Shown: positions 5,212-11,780 of the stretch, in pieces | Numbering within the stretch: position 1 is the stretch's first letter | Layout of the letters: each line of letters begins with the position of its first letter | NCBI GenBank assembly: GCA_019243595.1 | Contig: JAFAUA010000028.1 | Span: 1-11,780, forward strand | Length of the DNA: 11,780 bases | Origin: Acidimicrobiia bacterium | GTDB lineage: Bacteria > Actinomycetota > Acidimicrobiia > Acidimicrobiales > AC-14 | Direction of reading: 5' to 3' | The notes under the pieces: generated by a model | What the model saw: the letters and a program-made list of their open reading frames with translations, nothing else | Database searches by the model: none | What the model was told of the DNA's origin: nothing | Program-made: the position numbers and the translations under genes

Positions 5212-8141
5212 CCGTTGTGGCTGTCGTGGCGGCGCGCAACGAAGCGGCGACGATCGGGCCCACCGTCGCCGCCCTCCTCGGGCTGTCCGAAGTCGACCGG
5301 GTGCTCGTCGTCGACGACGCATCCCACGACGACACGTCGGCCGAGGCTCGGGCCGCGGGTGCGACCGCCCTGCAGCTGCCGCGCAACCGGGGAAAGGGTG
5401 GCGCGGTTTCCGCCGCCATCGAGCACACGCCCGACGCCGACGTCTATCTCCTGATCGACGGAGACGTCGGTGCCAGCGCCGCCGCGGCGCGCACCCTGCT
5501 CGGACCGGTGCTGAATGGCGCGGCCGACATGACGATCGGCGTCCTTCCGGCCGCGGGCGGGCGCGGCGGCTTCGGTCTCGTCCGCGATCTCTCGGCGGCA
5601 GGTGCGGCCCGGGCGACGGGCTGGCGACCCGAGTCTCCGCTCTCGGGGCAGCGAGCCGTGCGGGCCGAGGTGCTGCGATCGGTCGATTTGGCCCCGGGAT
5701 TCGGCCTGGAGACGGCGCTCAACATCGACGCTGTCCGGGCCGGCGCCCGCGTGCTCGAGGTACCGGTCGTGATGGAGCACCGCCACACCGGGCGGGGGCC
5801 GCGCGGCTTCGCCCACCGCGCCGCCCAGGGCGTCGATGTGGTGCGCGTCCTCTGGTCCCGGCTGACCTCGTCCACGCTGCGGAAGGCGGTCATCGTCGCG
5901 GTCACCGTCCTTGCCCTGGCGCTGGCCCTGTGGTCGGGGAGCCGCTGGGAGCCGACGAGCGTGGCATCAACAGCACGCGCTGACAAGGTCGTCGTGTTCG
6001 GGATGCCGGGGTTGGCCTGGTCCGACGTCGGTAAAGGAAGCCTGCCCAACCTCGACCGGCTCGTGCGCGGCGGCGCAGTGGCGGCCATGAGCGTCCGCAC
6101 CCTGTCACACGATCCGGCGATCGCCGAGGGGTACGCCACCCTCGGTGCGGGTGATCGCGTCGCCGCATCGGGCATCGGCGGAGGCGCTTACGATGCCGGC
6201 GCTCCGCTGGAGAACGGGACGGCGGCCGAGGCTCTGGCTCGGCGGGTCGGTCGGCCGATCGCCGGCGAGGTCGTCGTGGTCGACGGGCCGGCGACGGTGC
6301 GGGCCAACCAGGGGAAGCACCTGTCAAGCCTGCCGGGGGCCCTGGGTGAGGCGATGGGCCATGCGGGCCGGAAGACCGCTGCGGTCGGCAACGCCGACAT
6401 CGGCGCCGTCGACGGGCGCCAACCTGTGGTGTCGCGCCCCGCGGCGGTCGCAGTCATGAACGGCGCGAGTGCGGTCGACCACGGCGCGGTCGAACCGGGC
6501 GACGTGCTCGTCGACGACCCCTCCAGTCCCTTCGGTGTCAAAGGGGCGGCGGACAAGATCGTCGCCGAGACCACGACAGCACTGCAGGGCGCCGATCTCG
6601 TCGTCGTCGACACGGGCGACGTCGAGCGGGCCGCGGCCGTACGTCGCGACGCCCTCTCTGCGGTGGCGTCACGAGCCGATCGCCAGGCGTTGATTCACAC
6701 CGACGAAATCCTCGGGCAGGTTGAGCGGAGTCTCCCGCCCCGCACGCTCCTCCTGGTTGTCTCCGTCGTCCCGCCCGGTCAGAAATGGCACCTGACGCCC
6801 GTTGTTGCATCGGGCGCGGGAGTCGTCAAGGGCTACATCCAGTCGGAGTCGACCCACCGCCTCGGCCTGGTCACGCTCACGGATGTGGCGCCCATGGTCT
6901 TGGACTCACTCGGAGTTCCCGTGCCCGACGGCATGGTCGGTCATCCGCTGCGGTACCACGAGGGTTCCGTCGACCTCGGCCGACTGGCGAGCCTCGACCG
7001 CGACGGCACGACACGCGACTCGATCTATCCCGGGATCGCGCTCGGCCTCGTCATCCTGCACGCCGCTGTGTACCTGGTAGCCGCGTTCCTGCTCTCACGG
7101 AGGGAGGCCGGCCGCAGCGAGCCGTTCCTGCGCTACGGCGTGTTGGCGATCGCCGCCCTTCCTGTCGCCACCTTCCTCGTGAAGGCGCTGCCCCTCAATG
7201 GCGCCGCTTCGCTCCCCGTCATGTTCGGCGTCGACGCCATCATCGTCGCCCTGGCCGGTCGTGCCCGTAGGCATCCACTCAGCCCTCTGGCATGGGTGAT
7301 GGGCTTCACGGCGGTCGTACTCATGATCGACGTGGCCACTGGGGCCCGGCTGCAGGTGAACAGCGTGCTCGGCTACTCACCGCAAACGGCCGCTCGATTC
7401 TTCGGGATCGGCAACCCGGCGTTCGCAGTGCTGTCGGCGACGGGCATCCTTTTCGCCGCCATCCACCTGCAGTACGCGCCGAGGCGACGTGAAGCGCTTC
7501 TGACGGTGACGGGCTTCCTCATCCTGCTGATCATCATCGACGGCGCCCCGACTCTCGGGGGCGACGTGGGTGGGATCCTGACCCTCGTCCCGGTCATTGG
7601 TCTGACACTCGTCGCCTTCAGCGGTCGACGCATCTCGGTGAAGACGATCGCCGTCCTGGCTGCACTCACGGTGGCGGTGCTCGGCGCTGCTCTTCTCGTC
7701 GACGTGCTGCGCCCGCCGCAGGCCCGGACGCACCTCGGCCAGCTCTTCACCAATGTCCACCAGAGCGGGGGGTCGTCGTTCATGACGACCGTGCTTCGCA
7801 AGATTGGCACCAACCTCCGCGTTTTGCGGGGAACGGTGTGGTCGTGGCTCGTGCCGATCATCGCCGCCTTCCTCTTGTACCTGCTGATCTGGGAGCGCCG
7901 GCTGGGACGGCTCCTGCCCCGAGGGTCGTCCCTGCGCGTCGGTGTGATTGCGGCCCTGGGCGCGGGCCTCTTGGGGTTCGCGGTCAACGACTCGGGTGTC
8001 GTCATCACCGCCCTCGTGTACCTCTACCTCGGGCCGTACCTGACGCTGCTCGCCCTCGACGCCCAGGAGCCCGCGCCGGAGCTCCTCGAGCCGGTCGTGC
8101 CTGCCCGCGCCGGTCGGAGCGTCAGTGCCAGCCGCCGATGA
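5208..8141 (+). CDS. GT2 glycosyltransferase fused to an alkaline-phosphatase-like domain and a polytopic membrane domain
   Basis: This 977-residue protein has three parts. Residues 1-215 are a GT2 glycosyltransferase: A-A-R-N-E (8-12), V-V-D-D-A-S (34-39), G-K-G-G-A (62-66), the metal-binding D-G-D (84-86), S-G-Q-R-A (146-150), likely catalytic E168 in G-F-G-L-E, and H-R-H-T-G-R (191-196). A membrane helix at about 226-243 leads to residues 258-585, which follow the alkaline-phosphatase/sulfatase fold (P-N-L-D-R-L at 280-285, L-T-P-V-V at 529-533, T-D-V-A-P-M-V-L at 558-565, G-H-P-L at 578-581). Its usual metal ligands look lost. Residues 608-951 hold about 10-11 membrane helices with N-S-V-L-G-Y, R-F-F-G-I-G-N, G-A-P-T-L-G-G-D and N-D-S-G. 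No stop separates the parts, though GTG codons at residues 211-212 could restart translation. The gene overlaps murJ and the MraY-like gene by 4 nt each. The role is inferred: transfer of sugar to a lipid carrier or envelope polymer. Donor and acceptor cannot be read from sequence. Confidence 0.85.
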   Translation: MTVVAVVAARNEAATIGPTVAALLGLSEVDRVLVVDDASHDDTSAEARAAGATALQLPRNRGKGGAVSAAIEHTPDADVYLLIDGDVGASAAAARTLLGPVLNGAADMTIGVLPAAGGRGGFGLVRDLSAAGAARATGWRPESPLSGQRAVRAEVLRSVDLAPGFGLETALNIDAVRAGARVLEVPVVMEHRHTGRGPRGFAHRAAQGVDVVRVLWSRLTSSTLRKAVIVAVTVLALALALWSGSRWEPTSVASTARADKVVVFGMPGLAWSDVGKGSLPNLDRLVRGGAVAAMSVRTLSHDPAIAEGYATLGAGDRVAASGIGGGAYDAGAPLENGTAAEALARRVGRPIAGEVVVVDGPATVRANQGKHLSSLPGALGEAMGHAGRKTAAVGNADIGAVDGRQPVVSRPAAVAVMNGASAVDHGAVEPGDVLVDDPSSPFGVKGAADKIVAETTTALQGADLVVVDTGDVERAAAVRRDALSAVASRADRQALIHTDEILGQVERSLPPRTLLLVVSVVPPGQKWHLTPVVASGAGVVKGYIQSESTHRLGLVTLTDVAPMVLDSLGVPVPDGMVGHPLRYHEGSVDLGRLASLDRDGTTRDSIYPGIALGLVILHAAVYLVAAFLLSRREAGRSEPFLRYGVLAIAALPVATFLVKALPLNGAASLPVMFGVDAIIVALAGRARRHPLSPLAWVMGFTAVVLMIDVATGARLQVNSVLGYSPQTAARFFGIGNPAFAVLSATGILFAAIHLQYAPRRREALLTVTGFLILLIIIDGAPTLGGDVGGILTLVPVIGLTLVAFSGRRISVKTIAVLAALTVAVLGAALLVDVLRPPQARTHLGQLFTNVHQSGGSSFMTTVLRKIGTNLRVLRGTVWSWLVPIIAAFLLYLLIWERRLGRLLPRGSSLRVGVIAALGAGLLGFAVNDSGVVITALVYLYLGPYLTLLALDAQEPAPELLEPVVPARAGRSVSASRR

Positions 8142-8989
8142 CTGACGCGGCCCGGGACATCGTCGGCTTCGCGGCGGCCGGCTTGGCCGCGGGCATCGTC
8201 CTTCGCGTCCTCATGCGCCCCGTGCTCGAGCTCCCACTCCTGGCTCGGGAGAACTACCGCGGGGTCCGCGTCGCAACCGCCGCCGGACTGGTTGTCGTGC
8301 TCGCAGCCGTGTTCGTGGAGGGGACGAGGGACATCCTTGCCTCATTTGGCGCCGGCCATCAGGTGACGCCGGCCCGCGGTCTGGTCCTGTTCACCACCCT
8401 GGGCTTCGGCCTCCTCGGTCTCCTCGACGACCTGATCGGCAGCGGCCACGCCCGCGGTTTCCGCGGACACGTGGGCGAGCTTGCCCACGGCCGCCTCACG
8501 ACCGGCGGGATCAAGCTCGTGGGCGGGGCGGCACTGGCGATCGTCCTGGCCGGCGCCACCGACGGCAACGCCCCGGCCCGGGTGCTGACCGACGCCGCCC
8601 TGATCGCCCTGGCCGCCAACCTGGCCAACCAGCTCGACCGCCGGCCGGGTCGGGTCGCCAAGGTCGCAGTACCCGCGTTCGTCGCCCTCGCCGCCACCGC
8701 GACCTACGGCGACTATCTGGAGGGTGTCGCCGTCGTCATCGGCTCCACCGCGGCGTTGTTCGTCGACGACCTTCGTGAGCGGCTCATGCTCGGCGACACG
8801 GGTGCCAACGTCATCGGCGCGGCGTTGGGCGCGGGCGTCGTGTTCTCGTTCCCGTTCGACGTGCGCGTCGGCGTGCTCGTCGCGGTCGCCGTCCTCAACG
8901 TCGTCGGCGAGCTGAGCTCGTTCACCCGGCTGATCGACAAGGTCCCGCCGTTGCGGGCACTCGACCGAGCCGGCCGGATCGACCCCTAG
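8138..8989 (+). CDS. MraY/WecA-superfamily phosphosugar transferase-like protein
   Basis: The 283-residue, highly hydrophobic protein resembles polyprenyl-phosphate phospho-N-acetylhexosamine transferases, which build lipid-linked sugars on the cytoplasmic membrane face. Visible motifs are the Asp pair in G-L-L-D-D-L-I (D97-D98), G-F-R-G-H (107-111), R-L-T-T-G-G-I-K (119-126), N-L-A-N-Q-L-D-R-R-P-G-R (161-172, where MraY/WecA enzymes have N-x-x-N-x-x-D-G-x-D-G) and L-G-D-T-G-A-N (218-224; D220 matches the catalytic Asp of M-G-D-x-G-S). The ending K-V-P-P-L-R-A-L-D-R-A-G-R replaces the histidine-rich loop of true MraY. It is shorter than MraY (about 320-360). ATG at 8138 overlaps the previous stop (ATGA); no good ribosome site is seen, so translation is probably coupled. 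It is not the main MraY, and the sugar is unknown. The superfamily is likely; enzymatic activity is probable but unproven. Confidence 0.82.
   Translation: MTDAARDIVGFAAAGLAAGIVLRVLMRPVLELPLLARENYRGVRVATAAGLVVVLAAVFVEGTRDILASFGAGHQVTPARGLVLFTTLGFGLLGLLDDLIGSGHARGFRGHVGELAHGRLTTGGIKLVGGAALAIVLAGATDGNAPARVLTDAALIALAANLANQLDRRPGRVAKVAVPAFVALAATATYGDYLEGVAVVIGSTAALFVDDLRERLMLGDTGANVIGAALGAGVVFSFPFDVRVGVLVAVAVLNVVGELSSFTRLIDKVPPLRALDRAGRIDP
8986..8989. other. CTAG palindrome serving as stop codon on both strands
   Basis: The plus-strand MraY-like gene ends with TAG at 8987-8989. The minus-strand 87-codon gene ends with TAG read from 8988 down to 8986. The two converging genes therefore overlap by exactly the four bases CTAG, with no room for a terminator between them. 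Confidence 0.9.
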
Positions 8990-9249
8990 CGGTTCCGGGG
9001 GCGCAGCCGTTCGAGGAGTGGCTTCTTGCCGGCCTCGAGGTGGCGGCCGTCGAGGAATCCGACCTCGACGCCGTTGTCGAACAACACCCGGTAGCGGCGC
9101 CAAGCGAAGCCATCCACCAGGAGGACTGTGCCCTCGGTGCCGGCAGGCACCTTGGCCAGGTCGACTTTGGCCTTGACCCGCTGACGGAGGATGAGGTCGA
9201 TCTCAGGCGGCAGCTCGCCCGCCAGCTTGTGCTTGTCCCAAACGGCCAT
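8986..9249 (-). CDS. Small conserved-looking protein of unknown function, 87 aa
   Basis: I do not recognise a characterised family. The protein begins M-A-V-W-D-K-H-K-L-A-G-E-L-P-P-E-I-D and continues with alternating hydrophobic and charged stretches (V-K-A-K-V-D-L, G-T-E-G-T-V-L-L-V, W-R-R-Y-R-V-L-F-D-N-G-V-E-V-G-F-L-D) before a basic tail ending L-R-P-R-N-R. This pattern suggests a small beta-barrel of SH3/KOW type, perhaps nucleic-acid or protein binding; that is only an inference. It has no signal peptide or membrane helix. Most codons end in G or C, as in the neighbouring genes, which supports real coding. The reading frame is open further upstream to 9429, but that part overlaps pyrG codons and lacks coding character, so ATG at 9249 is chosen. 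No ribosome site is visible; a TACCAT hexamer 9 nt upstream fits a leaderless or nearly leaderless message. Confidence 0.72.
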   Translation of the reverse strand: MAVWDKHKLAGELPPEIDLILRQRVKAKVDLAKVPAGTEGTVLLVDGFAWRRYRVLFDNGVEVGFLDGRHLEAGKKPLLERLRPRNR

Positions 9250-11491
<2,242 letters not shown>

Positions 11492-11495
<4 letters not shown>

Positions 11496-11780
11496 ACGTC
11501 GGCGTTCCCGCCGAGGTGAAGGAGGGGGAACGCAGGGTCGCCATCACGCCCGACGGGGTGCGCGAACTGACGACGTCGGGACATCAGGTGCTGATCGAAC
11601 GGGGCGCGGGCGAGCAGTCCGCCATCACCGACAACGAGTACACCAAGGCCGGTGCGTCGATCGTGTCGGTCGACGACGCATGGGCCGCCGACCTGGTCGT
11701 CAAGGTCAAGGAGCCGCAGTCGTCGGAGTACGGCTACCTGCGTTCCGACCTCGTCCTGTTCACCTACCTGCACCTGGCGG
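11492..11780 (+). CDS. ald: Alanine dehydrogenase, 3' end missing
   Basis: Ald interconverts L-alanine and pyruvate plus ammonia with NAD. Only the first 96 residues (of about 370) are in the window, ending at the right edge. They follow the family closely: M-N-V-G-V-P-A-E-V-K with R15 in E-R-R-V-A-I-T-P, V-L-I-E-R-G-A-G (33-40), V-K-V-K-E-P (70-75) and F-T-Y-L-H-L-A (90-96). R15, K73 and H94 match the substrate-binding R15, K75 and catalytic H96 of the M. tuberculosis enzyme after a two-residue shift. GTG at 11492 overlaps the Nudix stop (GTGA), so the gene is probably translated from the pyrG transcript. In M. tuberculosis ald is elsewhere in the genome. The related nicotinamide nucleotide transhydrogenase alpha subunit shares this fold, but the local motifs fit Ald better. 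Confidence 0.93.

Noticed and set aside
3826..5322. Long minus-strand open frame of 498 codons opposite murJ
   Set aside because: Low-complexity Arg/Gly/His/Gln-rich product, antisense to a well-matched membrane protein; a composition artefact.
7838..8137. Upstream extension of the MraY-like frame by 100 codons
   Set aside because: The extra part is Arg/Pro/Ala-rich and lies inside the last membrane helices of the fusion protein. ATG at 8138 sits in the usual ATGA overlap and starts a membrane helix.
8983..9000. Possible hairpin CCCC ... GGGG at the converging stops, as an intrinsic terminator
   Set aside because: The stem is only four base pairs with a ten-base loop and no T-tract on either strand; likely chance in GC-rich sequence.

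Overview
The window is GC-rich bacterial DNA, densely packed with genes and strongly biased to G/C at third codon positions. Gene order points to Actinomycetota: recN, steA, steB (mctB family), then pyrG, an ADP-ribose-pyrophosphatase-like Nudix gene and ald. The recN to Nudix part matches the order known in Mycobacterium tuberculosis (recN, Rv1697, mctB, pyrG, Rv1700). Here murJ, a large glycosyltransferase fusion and a MraY/WecA-like gene lie between steB and pyrG, and ald follows the Nudix gene. This suggests an actinobacterium outside the mycolate group. A deep lineage such as Acidimicrobiia is possible, but that is a guess.

Region 1 (1-8989, plus strand) looks like one tightly coupled operon. 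In order it holds recN (5' end cut off by the window), steA, steB, murJ, a 977-residue protein joining a family-2 glycosyltransferase to an alkaline-phosphatase-like domain and a polytopic membrane domain, and a short MraY/WecA-superfamily protein. Neighbouring genes overlap by 1 or 4 nt, except for a 6-nt gap between steA and steB. After recN (DNA repair) the theme is the cell envelope: septal-hydrolase control by SteA/SteB, lipid II flipping by MurJ, and an apparent lipid-linked glycan pathway made of a phosphosugar transferase plus the GT2 fusion.

Region 2 (8986-9322) holds a minus-strand gene of 87 codons. Its stop codon is shared with that of the converging MraY-like gene through the palindrome CTAG. 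A 73-bp divergent intergenic region (9250-9322) separates it from pyrG; it carries a perfect 12-bp palindrome and a -10-like hexamer close to each start codon.

Region 3 (9323-11780, plus strand) is a second coupled run: pyrG (CTP synthase), a Nudix hydrolase whose start lies inside pyrG, and the first 96 codons of alanine dehydrogenase. It is metabolic in character.

I saw no tRNA or rRNA genes, insertion sequences, phage genes, CRISPR arrays or convincing intrinsic terminators. No gap between genes reaches 300 bp. The most interesting material is the fusion protein, its degenerate phosphatase-like domain and conserved-looking but unassigned membrane motifs, the divergent MraY-like partner, and the compact divergent control region before pyrG.
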